A DNA stretch of 64,000 bases from Poa pratensis (Eukaryota; Streptophyta; Magnoliopsida; Poales; Poaceae), in assembly GCA_947311845.1 (NCBI GenBank), contig CAMZMU010000111.1:19868321-19932320 (forward strand). The letters run 5' to 3'. Position 1 is the stretch's first letter; every line of letters begins with the position of its first letter. Below are positions 30,601-41,931 of this stretch, piece after piece. Position numbers and translations under genes: made by a program. Under the pieces are notes generated by a model. The model had not been told where the DNA came from. It saw nothing but the letters and a program-made list of their open reading frames with translations, and made no database searches.

Positions 30601-30829
30601 TTTAATTAGAAAATATGGAGATTCATGTGGAGATTACTTAAACAACAAAATTGTAGAGATTATTTGTTATTTGTTCATATTGTGCCATTTTGAATTAGGG
30701 CCATTTTAAATCATGTAATAAAATTATTTGTTCTTTGTCATCTTAAATAATTTGTTCTTTGAATTAGTGTCATCTTAAATTTATTCATATTCTTGTTACA
30801 AAATTGATTGCAGGCACATTAAGTGACCC

Positions 30830-33605
30830 ATGGATCCAAATTGTCCGGACGACTTCGGCATAGACGAGGAGCATGGAGAGCCATTGGATCCACTTTTTCC
30901 GGCCGTCGGCGCAAGAGACGAGGAGCGTGAAGAGATGTTGCGTATGATTATAGCAGGACGTGCAGCCGCGCCTGTCGGTGAAGAAGACGATGTGGCAAAT
31001 TTAGAGGAATTCAGCTCCCAATTTCTCAATGACTCCGGTGAGGGAGCAGAAGTATTTGTGTAGAGAAGGAAGTGGTAGTAACAAACTCAGGCGAGGTATA
31101 TATTAATTAAGCCTCTGTTGATCGATGACATAGCTTAATTATTTGATCCTGCGGTTATTAACGAATCTTTTTTTCTTTTAGCCCTCTGGAACAAGCAAAT
31201 CATCTGCATCTAGAGGGTCGAAAGGGTCGAAAGGGTCGAAAGCCATGAAGCCTCGAGGCCCGTCGAAGCCGATGAAGGAGGGTCAAAGGGTAGTGATCGA
31301 CATAGTTGATGATACTGGCCAACCAATGCAACCCTTAGAGTGCCGCCGCAAATTTATAAACCAATGCGGAGTTTTAGTTAGGGACATGGTACCGATCACA
31401 TGTCAAGAATGGCATCCGCGGAAGGACGGGAGCAAGACTTGGACTTATGTCGACGACCAAACAAAAGATTTGTTTTGGGAGAAGCTCTTGACAAAGGTCA
31501 CCCTGCCTCCAGAAGTGACAGAAAACGAGAAGTGGATGGAGAAAGTCAAGGAGTGGACTCTTGGCAAGGCTGCCGAACAGTTCCGAACCCACAAGAAAAC
31601 TATATGGAAAGATTATTGTGAAGAGAAGGAAAAAGATCCTGAATACACTCCAGTATTCACCGGAGCACAAGTGAAGCTAAACGACCAGTGGCCCTTATTT
31701 AAAGAGCAAAGAGAATCGGAGGCCGCTGTGGCCCGATCGGAAAGAAACAAGTTAAATGCTGCGAAGAAGGAATATCACCACACTTTGGGGGCAGGTGGCT
31801 ACAAGGCTGCCGTGCCTAAGTGGGAAGCATTTGAAGCAAAACTGCTTGATGAGGGGAAGATTCCACAGACAGCGGGCTGGCCCGATAGGTCCAAATTTTG
31901 GTTGTTCGCGCATGGCGCTGGGTTGGACCCTGACACAGGGAAGATTGTTGCTCAGGGAAAATGGGAGGCAAAGATTAGGTTTATAACCACAGAACTTGAG
32001 AAAGCAATAGAGCAAGTTCGAAATGGAACCTACAAGGTCGACAGAGAGAAAGACGAGCTGTCACTCGCACTCGGGAATCCTGAAAAAGTTGGACGAGTAC
32101 GAGGTTATGGATACGGAGTTACTTGGGCACAAGGTTTTCCGGCAGACGCTCACACTTATAGAAGCCGTCAGAGAAAGAAAAAGGAGGAGAGCGACCGGTT
32201 ATCGGCATTGGAACGCAAGGTGCATCAGCTGGAGCAAAGTCAGCAAAGGGAATCTCGTGTGCAGCTAGAAAGTCCAGAAGTCGAAGCCGCCCCATCTAAT
32301 CAGCAAAAAAGCAGCGTGGGTTCCACGCAGATGGAACATTCTGAACTTGAAGCGCCGCCGACTCGATACCCCGTGGATGATATCACGGAGAAGACAGAAT
32401 GCGAGCTACATATGGCAATGGGCAACTTGTCCTTCAAGGTGGCGGTCGGCTATGCTTTACTGAATGAACCTGGACCAAGGTACCATCTCGGCGGGATTCC
32501 AGCTGGCTATGCTATTGTCGGGGTGGATGACATTGTGCCGTTATATGCTAATCTAAATCTTGACATTCCTGGAGGTGACGGCGAGAGGACACTAGGAGAT
32601 GCCAAGAAGTCCATCATTCTGTGGCCAAAGAAATACATCTTGTTTCCAAATTTGCCGCCGCCAAGGCCACCGACTCCTCCAAGTAGCAACCCCCCACCTC
32701 AAGATCCACCCTCCCCACGTCATGATCCATCCCCCCCACCTCAAGATCCTCCCTCCCCACGTCATGATCCATCCCCTGCACCACCACCTCAAGATCCATC
32801 CCCCCCACCTCAAGATGCATCCTCGCCACCTCGTGACGACTGTCGGGAGCCCAGCCCGAGTCCATCCCCACCACCTCAAGAGAGAGTGCGCTCTGTTTCG
32901 CGGAAACTAAAGATCCCGTCGAAATATACAGAGAGGTGCGCTTTAAACTTCCCGCCAGAAACTCGAGAGGAACGTGAGTTGCGAAAGCCTCTTCCAAAGA
33001 GATCCTACGACTTGACTCCAGAGGAACTCGAGGAGTCGGTGCGAGCTGATGTGAAAAAACAATTGGCACCGAAACGGCACATGCGAAAGGAGGTAATAGC
33101 ACCGGGAAAAGTGGCACAATTTCTGAAAAATCTATCGACTGGGCCGGCACGGCCGCCTATTCTGCGAGACGACTATGATCGTACCATTGAAAAGTTAATT
33201 AGAGAACGGAATTTGCAGGAGAATGAGGCATGTCGCCAAAAGAGGGAGCAGCAGCAGATGGCAGCTAAAAAGGCCCAGCAGGAGAAGGAGGCTGCATTTC
33301 GCCAAAAGAGGGAAGCTAATAAGAAATCCGGGAAACAAGTGGCCCAGCTCGGAGAACAGGCAAACCAGTCGGTCCCCGCGTTCAAAGTGGTGTCCGATAA
33401 GGAAATACAGCAAGACACAATTCGCATAGAAAACCCCAAAGAGTATATGTATGCATGGACATATGCCTACGGGAAGCCCTTGGTCAGACCTGAGATGGTC
33501 AAATCTCTGCCGACACAATTGCGACGTTTGCATGAGTGGTACGAGGGAGCCGTAAAGGGCACCATGAGTATTTCCACGTTTCATATAAGAAAGACCATTA
33601 TTTAG
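30830..33605 (+). CDS. Second CACTA gene, N-terminal and central part: Transposase_24 (Ptta/En/Spm) domain protein
   Basis: Accessory CACTA protein, the TNPA-position gene. A short first exon starts with ATG at 30830 (MDPNCPDDFGID, acidic) and reaches a stop at 31061 just before possible donors. The acceptor TTTTAG at about 31180 leads into a long exon whose frame runs to 33605 (ATG at 31245). The exon encodes a Transposase_24 domain (about residues 20-300 of the long frame; TCQEWHPRKDGSKTWTYVDD, ERNKLNAAKKEYHHTLGAGG, SKFWLFAHG), a coiled coil (LSALERKVHQLEQ), a domain with YHLGGIPAGYAIVGVDDIVP, a Pro-rich PPPQDPPSPRHDPSP tandem repeat, and a charged helical segment. The downstream protease frame is displaced by one base near 33560, so a frameshift is likely. 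Confidence 0.8.
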
Positions 33606-34767
33606 AGGATAACGCGATGTATGTGCCGTTTGACGAAATATTTCAGTTATTCAATCAAGACTCCCTCGACAAAGCCATCATCAGCTGCTATTGTTTGTAA
33701 GTGATTTATTTTATGCAATTTAATTAAGTCTCTATCTCAGCTCGTTCGTTGCCAATTATCTAACTTTATTCTTTTGTACGCTATTATATATGCAGAATGA
33801 AGATCGTCGAATGCAGAGACAACGGAATCTATAGTTTAGGGTTCATGGACCCATATTGGATTCATGAAGTAACCGTAAGGAACCATCCCGAGGACACCGA
33901 GCATTACATGCTCCAATATCTAGTGAAACACCATACATGTGAAGATATACTTCTTCCTTACAACTTCAGGTGAGTGTTACCGTACCTTCTACACATTCTA
34001 CTTTGCTTACTCGATGTTTAGTGTAACTCATGGACATATAAATGTGTGAAGAACCATTGGATTCTGGTAGACATTAGACCTGAACAAGCATGCGTTCAAG
34101 TCCTGGACTCGTTAAGGAAAGATATGGACGATTATATCAACTTGCAAGCAATGTTTCAGAGGTAACTTCAGTCATTATCGCTCTATATATCGATCTCTTT
34201 CGTTCGTTCAAGTCCTTTGATTTTTTCTTTTGCCGGCCAGGGTTTGGGAAAAGTTCATTACCGAGGTTCGTGGGACTTGGAAACCGCACCTGTTTTGGTA
34301 TGAAACCAAGGTAAGTAGTAGTACTATATATATATATGTCCGCGCAACTTTTAAATTCTAGTTTCAGCACCATTATCATGCTTGATTGTTATTTTGATTA
34401 AATTCTATTCTTTGTAAAGTGGTGTCTGAGGCAGGCACAAGGGAATAATTTATGTGGATATTATGTTTGCGAGTACATACGATCTTTTGTTCATCAGCGG
34501 GATAGAAAGCTCAGAACAACAGAGGTCTGTATACACTCTCGGCAATTACTTCATTACCATATTTGTGTTCATTTCCATTTTCACATTTTCTGATGATTTC
34601 ACATTTTCTTATTGATCTAGATGGAACGAGAGAAGGACAAGCTCATACCAACGAAGCGCCTTATAGCAATTCAAGAGGAATTGGCAGGATTTTTGAACAA
34701 GGAGGTCCTGAAGAAATCCGGAGAATTTTTTCACCCTAGAAATTATTTTCTGCCTCCAATGTATTGA
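33606..34767 (+). pseudogene. ULP1-like (C48) cysteine protease exons of the second CACTA gene
   Basis: This is the C-terminal part of the same gene, in several small exons joined by GT-AG introns. One exon ends at 33696 (FQLFNQDSLDKAIISCYCL), the next is 33796-33969 (MKIVECRDNGIYSLGFMDP), then NHWILVDIRPEQ and VLDSLRKD from about 34052, then WEKFITEVRGTWKPH (about 34240-34310), then GNNLCGYYVCEYIRSF (about 34421-34526), and a last exon ending PRNYFLPPMY at 34767. The C48 triad is visible as His (NHW), Asp (LDS) and Cys (NLCGYY). The first exon is entered one base out of frame relative to 33605, and the 33969/34052 junction is also out of phase as I read it, so the gene is probably damaged. 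Grass CACTA elements commonly carry this SUMO-protease-like domain. Confidence 0.75.
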
Positions 34768-34984
34768 CGTGATGTCGGTGTGTGACTTAATTATATATGT
34801 ATCAAAACGTATGTGTGTGACTTATATGTATGCATCACGCGTGACATCGATCGATGTGTCAACTTTATATATGTGTGTGACTTTGTATGCGCAACGTGAT
34901 CTTAATTAATAGGAAATAATTAAATGGAAAACAAAAAATCGAAAACCCTAAAAAATAAGCAAATAAAATACAAAAGATGCAAAC

Positions 34985-35180
34985 CCTTTGGTCCCGGTTC
35001 GTGTCACGAACCGGGACCAAAGCTCCCCCCCCTGCGCGCCCAGCCGCGCCCACGTGGAGGCCCATCTATCCCGGGTCGTGGACACCCGGGATAAAAGCCA
35101 CCCCCCCCCCCCCCCCCCTCTAGTCCCGACCAGTTAATCCCGGTTGTAAAACCGGGACCAAAGGCCCTCTGGACCCGGGA
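34985..35180. repeat. CACTA 3' subterminal palindromic repeats
   Basis: GGTCCCGGTTCGTGTCACGAACCGGGACC and related hairpins, plus a run of about 20 C (35100-35119) that is likely to be length-variable. Confidence 0.85.
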
Positions 35181-35207
35181 TTGTTAATGATGTTTCCACT
35201 AGTGATG

Positions 35208-35689
35208 TGTAACTGACAGTTTTTAGTTGCAACCATGCGCATATCCCAGATTGCACGAATCACAATGAAAATCCAACGGCTATGGAGGCCATTGAGATTT
35301 AGAGAATTAGCAAAACGGGTACAAATAGTTCAAAGCTGCTGTTAATTATTTCTGTAGCCCTGGCTAGGAATTAGGAGAATTACCCGCAGACGCACATATG
35401 ACGCTATTGCCGAACTTCCCGTACGTATCAACAAAACAACATGTGATTATTCTTTAAGCGCTCATTAGTTCATTACACTATCAACCAGTACAAAAAGCCG
35501 TACCACGCAAGTTGCAGCTTACTGTCAGCACAGAAGGACGACATTCCCGTATGTACCCCATTTAATTTGTGTATGTAGTTGAGATGCTTCCAGAAGTCAA
35601 CCAAACTAACGACCCCATAGCATATACCAAGCTAGGCTTTATAATTTTCAGAAGTTGAAACTGCCTCCATTTTAAAACTCCATGAGAGC
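35208..35689 (+). repeat. Dispersed non-coding unit, copy 3, segment between CACTA and LINE
   Basis: It continues the 18830-19450-like sequence directly after the CACTA target duplication, and is then interrupted by the LINE at 35704. Confidence 0.7.
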
Positions 35690-35801
35690 ATACACGATTA
35701 TAAGGAGAGAACCGTTGGAGGAGGCGACCGCCGAGGCGATCTCGGCGATCTCCAACCGCGACGGTGATCTAGCGCAGACGCCCGCGTCCACGGCGACTGC
35801 C

Positions 35802-36587
35802 ATGGAGGTGGCCGTAGATGCGGCAGCGGAGGAGATGACCGCGGAGGTGACTGTGATCGCATCGGACAGGATCGCAGGTTTGCTTGCGGCGACGGCCATT
35901 GACGCGGCGGTGACCGCGACGGAGGTGACAGCGGAGGAGAGCCCACCTGTGCGCGATGCGGCTGACGCGCCGGCGGGCGGAGGTCGTTTATGGGTCCTTG
36001 GGACAGAGGATTCCGACGACGAAGATGTCGGAGCTGCTGAGGATTCCGACGGAGGTCGATACCCGCTGGAGTGTGCGACGCCGGCGCCATCGTCCAATGT
36101 GTCGTTGGCATCGGAATCATCGTGGGCGCAGCGGTGGATCAACAAGCGGAGTAATCAAAGGTTAGCCGCGCTAACTTTATCAACGATTTGCTTGGATGCA
36201 GGGATCAAACTCGGTTCGACACCTCCATCGCGACGAACTCGTTTTCGTGTACCTAAGATGCCCGTGATGGAGCCGTCAGTATTCACGGAAGAAGATGACT
36301 GCGGCGAGTGGATGCTCGTGACGCCTCGCCGGAGAAGCTCGCCGTCTCGCCGGAGAAGCTCGCCGCAGGTAAGACCGCGTCTGTTCCACGGATCTCGGAT
36401 CCGTCAATTCAAACACGAGCTGTTCAAGGGCATTGGTCCTGATCGGACTCGCATTTTCAAAAACCAGTCCTTGGTGGGCATCGGTCCTACCCAAACTGGT
36501 CTGCATGAAATCCCACGTCGCGGGGCCCATGCACGCGACCGTACTCAACTTCTATTCGGGCTGGGACTGGACTACGGCGCCTGCTAG
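35802..36587 (+). CDS. LINE 5'-proximal open frame, unknown function
   Basis: The frame continues upstream to an ATG at 35682, but that ATG is in flanking host DNA before the target duplication. The first ATG inside the LINE is 35802 (MEVAVDAAAEEM). It encodes an Ala/Glu/Thr-rich region, an acidic patch (TEDSDDEDVGAAEDSDGG) and a basic SR-like segment (TPRRRSSPSRRRSSPQ). No catalytic motif is seen. It probably corresponds to the N-terminal, fast-evolving part of ORF1, or to a separate small ORF. Confidence 0.5.
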   Translation: MEVAVDAAAEEMTAEVTVIASDRIAGLLAATAIDAAVTATEVTAEESPPVRDAADAPAGGGRLWVLGTEDSDDEDVGAAEDSDGGRYPLECATPAPSSNVSLASESSWAQRWINKRSNQRLAALTLSTICLDAGIKLGSTPPSRRTRFRVPKMPVMEPSVFTEEDDCGEWMLVTPRRRSSPSRRRSSPQVRPRLFHGSRIRQFKHELFKGIGPDRTRIFKNQSLVGIGPTQTGLHEIPRRGAHARDRTQLLFGLGLDYGAC

Positions 36588-36631
36588 GTTACACGTGGTC
36601 TAGGAATGCCGCCGTCGCGCACTCTGAAACC

Positions 36632-37198
36632 ATGGCGGCGCGTGGCGATGGGCGAGGTGGAGCTGAGAGAGGAAGAGGTGGCGGCATCCCTGGTCGCGGC
36701 CCGTTCATGGGTGGCCGGAACCCCCACTTCGAGGTGGGAGAGCCGAGCGGCCATGGAGGCAATCAAGATGGTCGCGGCTCGGGGTACCGCGGCGGTTTTA
36801 ACGTCGGCAACGTCCAGGGACGGCGTGGCGCCTATCGGGTGCCGGCGTGTTCCGGGGACGTCGCGGAGGTGGCCACGGACATGTTGGCGCGCAGGGTTAC
36901 GGTGGAGGACAAGGCCTCGGTGGCCAAGGGTATGGAGGCGGCCAGGGCTACGGCGGTGGCCAGGGCTACGGCGGTGGCCAGGGCTACGGTGGACAGGGCT
37001 ATGGTGGCGGACATGGTGGCTACGGTGGTGGCCTCGGCATTGGCCGTGGCGAACTGGCTGGGCGTGCTGAACCGGCAGGACGCGGTGATCGCGGTGTTCG
37101 CGGACGTTTCGATAACGGACCGGCTTACGCTGCTGGCAGAGGAGCAAACGTCGGGGGACAGGCAGCAGTGGTGGCGGGTGGCGCGCTGCCGGCGGCGC
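36632..37198 (+). CDS. LINE ORF1, N-terminal Gly-rich part (interrupted by solo LTR)
   Basis: Starting at ATG 36632 the frame encodes MAARGDGRGGAERGRGGG and similar RGG-type repeats. Around 36830-36850 the Gly-rich reading moves to another frame (GQGYGGGQGYGGG-type repeats to 37198), so one base has been lost or gained. RGG/GYGG repeats suggest RNA binding, as expected of an ORF1 nucleoprotein. The frame entering the LTR at 37198 continues in register at 39559 if the LTR and one 5-bp duplication are ignored. Confidence 0.7.
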
Positions 37199-39553
37199 TG
37201 AAAGGATACAGATGTCGCCTAGAGGGGGGAGGGGGGTGAATAGGCGGATTAAAACTTTTCCGGTTTAGGCTTGATAATTGCGGAATAAAACTAGGTGTTT
37301 AAATTAACAAGCCAACAACCTAAATATACTAGGCTCACCTATGTGCACCAACAACTTATGCTAAGCAAGACAAGCAACAAAGAGATAGCAAGATATAATG
37401 CTTCAAGCACGAAGGCTATCACAATGTAAAGTGCATAAGTAAGGAGCTCGGGTATAGAAATAACCGAGGCACGCGGAGACGAGGATGTATTCCCGAGTTC
37501 TTCCTTTTTAGGGGAGTACGTCTCGTTGGAGGGGTGTGAGTATCAAACTCAAGACGCCACAAATGGCCTCACCCTATTCTCCGATGAACCTTGCCCAAAA
37601 GCTCGGTTCACCTTCCACTATTGATTTCCTTTTGGGCGAAAATCGAATCCCTTACAACAATCTTGAGGCACAACCCACAAAAGGATTGTGAGCTCCCAAG
37701 TGGCCACAAAAGGCCTCCACCGCCACAAAAGGCGTGCACCGCCACAAAAGGCGTCTAGGGTCCAAAGACCCAAGAGTAACAAGCTCACGAACTTTTACTT
37801 CCACGAATCCTCGTGGGGAGCACAAACCGATGCACAAAAGCAATGGCAAGAACACAAGAAGTGCTCAATTCCTTCACTCTCAAATCCCACCAAAAGCAAC
37901 TAATGCTTATGGAGGGAGAAGAGAGTAAGAACAAAGAAGAGAACCACACAAGAACTCCAAGATCTAGATTCACTAGGTTCCCCTCACTTAGAGGAGAGAT
38001 GGATTGGTGGAAATATAGATCTAGATCTCCTCTCTCAAATCTCTCAAAGATATGCAAGAATCATGGGAGGAATTGGGAGAGGGGCAAGCTTTCCAAGGTC
38101 AACAATGGAGGTGAGAGAGAAGGAAAAACGTGCTTGGAAGAAGCTTAGCTGCAATGGGGAAGAAGGGGCCTTTTTATAGGACCCCATAAAAAGAGCCGTT
38201 GCAGGAAAACTTAGTCCGGAGACTCCGGCCAGGAGGGCCGGAGACTCCGGACCAGCCAGAGACTCCGGACCAACTTCTCAGCAAAGCCTGATGGGCCGGA
38301 GACTCCGGTCCAGAGATGCGGAGACTCCGGACAAGCCGGAGACTCCGGAGGAACTCCGGACCAACTCTGGCCCCAATGCCGTGCCTGCCGTCGATGGAGG
38401 CACGAAAGCCAAACTGGCAGGCCGGAGACTCCGGTCCCCCAAGAGCGGAGACTCCGGTGTGAAACACCGGAGACTCCGGTCTAGGGGTACCGGAAACTCC
38501 GGCCTGGATTTCCTGCAGCAACTCCGAAAACCTGAAATGCAATAACTTTCTCGTTCGAACTCCAAATCAGGTGTAAAGTTACACACATGGGAAGGTGTGG
38601 AACTTTCCTCGCGGATAAACCGATAATATTTCCAACACGAAAACACAACAAGTTTTCTATCCGGACTCCGATTTCTATGATCTTGGGTTTGTTGGATTCG
38701 CAACGAAGAGCATTACAAGATCATGCATAGAAACATCATAGTCCATCATGTGAGGAGGAGACCATAAGGAGAGAGTTTGACCTCTCTTAGAGAAGACGCA
38801 CCGGTAAAACCTCTAACATCAAAAACGTAACAAAATATTCATGACATCCGTTTTTGATGGACTAGAGCTTGGTATAGAGATGAACACAAGCTCTAAATCC
38901 TCACATGGATAAAAGCCAAATAAGAACCAAGAAAGATGATATGCCAAGTATGCAAAGGTTTGAGCTCTCCACAAAGATGCGATCAAGTTACTCACTTGAG
39001 AGCCCCTCTTGATAGTACGCCGTCTATCCTATAACCCGGTCTTCCACTAACACCACGAGACCGGTAAAATAGAAACCCTATCAAGATCATACCTTTGCCT
39101 TGCGCATTCCACTTGAGCTAGATGATGACGATCTTGATCTCTTCAAGTGGACCACCTTTCTTGATTGTGCTTGCTAGCACATGCTTGTTGAAGATTTCTC
39201 CAAATACTCCCCCATACACCATTATGGGAGAGCCTCGCTTAGCTCCGTCTTCATGTATCCACTTGCACTTTGTCTTCTTATCTTGATATAGATGATGGAT
39301 TGGAGATAAACATGAATGTTCACTCAATCTTCTTTTCCAAGCCATGCTTGTAATAAGCTCAACTCTAGACGACCATTCTTTATATATACCCTTGGATAGA
39401 ATCTTGGTCATCATATAATCTTCTAGAGTCCAACACATGAACTCCAATCTTCTTCATGGACAAGATCTATAAAGATACCTCAACGTAAACATTAGTCCAT
39501 AGGGATTGTCATTAATTACCAAAACCACACATGGGGCAACACATGCCCTTTCA
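37199..39553. mobile_element. Putative solo LTR, 2355 bp (TG...CA, 5-bp TSD GGCGC)
   Basis: It begins TGAAAGG and ends CCTTTCA, a 7-bp inverted repeat with TG/CA termini. GGCGC flanks it at 37194-37198 and 39554-39558, matching LTR-retroelement integration. There is no coding frame with a domain. Positions 38215-38510 hold about ten copies of the palindromic 13-mer CCGGAGACTCCGG or close variants. I call it a solo LTR because no second LTR, primer-binding site or internal genes are visible. An atypical non-autonomous element with the same ends is possible. Confidence 0.65.
38215..38510. repeat. Cluster of CCGGAGACTCCGG palindromes
   Basis: Roughly ten irregularly spaced copies, each self-complementary around a central A, inside the putative solo LTR. 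Confidence 0.85.
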
Positions 39554-39558
39554 GGCGC

Positions 39559-40682
39559 AGCCTGCACCCCAGCCGCAGCAGATGGCTCCGGTGGCTGCCC
39601 CGGTGCCAGTTCCGGCACCTGCCCCGGTTGTTCCCGTCACTCCTCTTGCTGCAGCGCCGCTGGCTGTGGATGCCGGTGTGGCAGCAGGCCTGGGGGTGTC
39701 TGCCGAGCAATTGGCGGCAGCCCTAGCAATCGTCACGAAGAAGGGCAAGAAGTGTTTCCGTTGCGGCCTCACTGGGCATCTACTCGCCGATTGCCCAGCG
39801 GAGGTCTGCGACATTTGTGAAGGTCCGAAGTATGAAGGGGTAGGATGCCCCCTTTTGTCTGCACCGAAGCCTCAAGTAAGAATCTATGGGTATGCACATG
39901 AGGAATTACTGTTTTTCTTGATGCCGTTAACTGAGACATACAAGCCGAAGTTGGAGAACGTTCGGCTAGCATCTGTTGTGGTCTCTAAAGGGGAGATGAG
40001 CATCCCTAGTATCATAGCGCAGCTGCAGCGACTTGTGCCGTCGGACCAATTTGTTTGGGAGGTGGAGCAAGTAGGCCAAAATAAGTTTAAAGTTCAATTT
40101 CCACACAGAAATGATTTGGAGAGGCTGCGGGTTTTTGGGGCGTGTAAGGTACCTGACTCGCCTTGTGAGCTCACTTTCGATAGCTGGGCACATGCTCCAC
40201 AGCCCATGGAGGCACTTCCCAAAATTTGGGTCCGTGTCAAGGGGATTCCGAAGATTTACAGAGGTGATTTTTTGGCACTATGGACTATTGGTGACATGTT
40301 TGGTATGATGCTGAAAATTGATATGACCTACACTAGAAGGCATGGTGTTCTTAGAATCTTGATTGGATGTCTCAATTGGTCGAAAATTCCGAGGCACTTT
40401 CATATGTATATCAAGGATGGTTTTTATAATCTTACGTTTATAGTTGATGGGGAGGATAATGGTGATGTTGATGATATGGACTTAGACGATCCAAAGAATG
40501 ACGATGATGAGTATGATGATGATGAGGGGCTGGGTGATGATTTCCAAGATGCACTAGCTAAAGAAGAGCCTCCAAAGAGTAACACACCGGCTGAAAAGCA
40601 AGACCCTGTGCCAGAACCTCCTCTACCCAGGGGCAAGAGGGGGATACGGGCAACCAGAACTCGACCGCGGATATTGGAGTGA
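39559..40682 (+). CDS. LINE ORF1, central part with CCHC zinc knuckle and DUF4283-like domain
   Basis: RNA-binding ORF1 protein of a plant L1. After a Pro/Ala-rich segment comes the CCHC knuckle CFRCGLTGHLLADC followed by a second Cys pair (CDICEG). A DUF4283-like region follows (LQRLVPSDQFVWEVEQVG, FPHRNDLERLRVFG, then LPKIWVRVKGIPKIYRGDF and HGVLRILIGCLNWSKIPRHF). The frame ends in an acidic DDPKNDDDEYDDDEG stretch and a basic RGKRGIRATRTRPR tail. Codon phase matches the Gly-rich upstream part across the LTR insertion. The stop at 40680 probably reflects a frameshift, since coding-like sequence goes on in another frame. Confidence 0.8.
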
Positions 40683-41931
40683 CAAGGGTGGTTTTCTCAC
40701 CTTCGGTCCGTAGGTCTATCAAGGAAGCCAAAGAAGAAATTGCGATTCTGAGGTTGCAGGAGAGCTATGAAAAGTTCTCTCGGCTGGCATGTAAAAAGCC
40801 GGATGATCAGCTCACAAAACATAGCGACGTCGAGTCGCCGCTTGCTTCAGCTGGTGTTTCGGTGATGCTTTCTTCGGAGGATTTTTCAGCTCTGACACCA
40901 GGGGACCTGTCGACGGTCTCCCCCGGTGCATGTTCGCCGACTTCTGGCCTGGCGTCGAGGATGGGCTGCGGCTACTCTTCTGCGGTCGTCGAGGAGGAGG
41001 GTCTGGCGATGATCAGCTGCGGCCCCTGTGCTGCTACCGTCGAGGAGGGTGGCTTCGAGTCGCCGAGTGGGCAGGTGGCTCACGCGGCTGCTGACCGCAT
41101 GCAGCACGCGGGTGATCACATACACCATGGGCAGCTGGCTCACGTGGATGTTGATCGCATGCAGCTTGATCGCATGCAGCCTGGGATTTCGTCCGAGATG
41201 GAGAGGGCATCGGCCCTCCACGGCGCGAGTCGACGGCGACGACGCCTCTAGCCGCGGCTGTTTGCTCTCCGGGTACCCCAGGTGGGGGTATGGGATCGAG
41301 CAAGCACAACGGCGATGATCACCATGTGATTCCACGCCAGGAGACGGCGGTGCCTCGTCCGATCCACCATACGGGTGGTCTCGACGGCGGGGCAATGAAG
41401 CGCAAGGTGGTGGAGTTCGGGGGAATTCAAGACGGCGCGGAGCTTGGGGTGTGCTCGAGTGATCGCATTCGAGCGCAGCCAAATGCGGATGCCACTCAGC
41501 TGGAGAGGGCGACCGCATGGGCGCAACGTCGAGATCTCACACAAGGTGCAAATTTGAATCCCCTTTTTTCGGATGATCAAATTACCGATAGAGCCGCTAA
41601 GTTAGGGGTGTCGTTGGGTAATTCTCAGTTAGAAAAGATAAATTCGGCTAAGTTAATAAAAGACTCTGAGTTAAATAGAACAATCCATTTGTTACAAAAG
41701 AATGTAGTTTCAGAGGATTTAGATGACCCACGGAGTTTGATTTTAAATAGAGCTGCAAGTTTATCGGAAGATTTGGAGGAGGATGATTTAATTAGGGACT
41801 TGGAGGATCAATCGGATCCTATAGTCTCGATTGTTAAAACTAAAAAAGTAGACCGAGAAAAGATTATTCAACGTCAACGAGACGGCGAAGTGTTAGAATC
41901 AAAAAACAAAATAGAAAGTAACAATGAGTAG
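40643..41931 (+). pseudogene. LINE ORF1, C-terminal part, in two displaced frames
   Basis: The coding signal moves to a second frame (to 41251; SPSVRRSIKEAKEEIAILRL helical segment) and then to a third (ATG 41290 to the stop at 41931; QITDRAAKLGVSLGNSQLEK, then Asp/Glu-rich helical sequence). The final stop TAG overlaps the next start in ATGAGTAG (41924-41931), an ORF1/ORF2 overlap compatible with termination-reinitiation. The breaks near 40650 and 41250 make a full ORF1 product impossible from this copy. Confidence 0.65.

Larger units (their letters stand above)
21367..35204 (+). mobile_element. CACTA (En/Spm-type) transposon, 13.8 kb, with nested Helitron
   Basis: The left end is CACTAGTAGAAAA and the right end is the complement of CACTAGTGGAAAC. 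The 3-bp duplication ATG is at 21364-21366 and 35205-35207. Palindromic subterminal repeats of the type GGTCCCGGTT...AACCGGGATC fill 21395-21632 and 34985-35180, the expected TNPA-type binding arrays. Two genes are carried on the plus strand: TNP2 (22739-26047) and a Transposase_24/ULP1 gene (30830-34767). A 2.9-kb Helitron (27420-30352) has inserted between them. A further block of the same palindromes at 26595-26750 lies unexpectedly in the middle. Confidence 0.95.

Noticed and set aside
35682..35801. ATG at 35682 as the start of the LINE first frame
   Set aside because: It lies upstream of the target-site duplication in flanking host DNA, so it cannot belong to the LINE.
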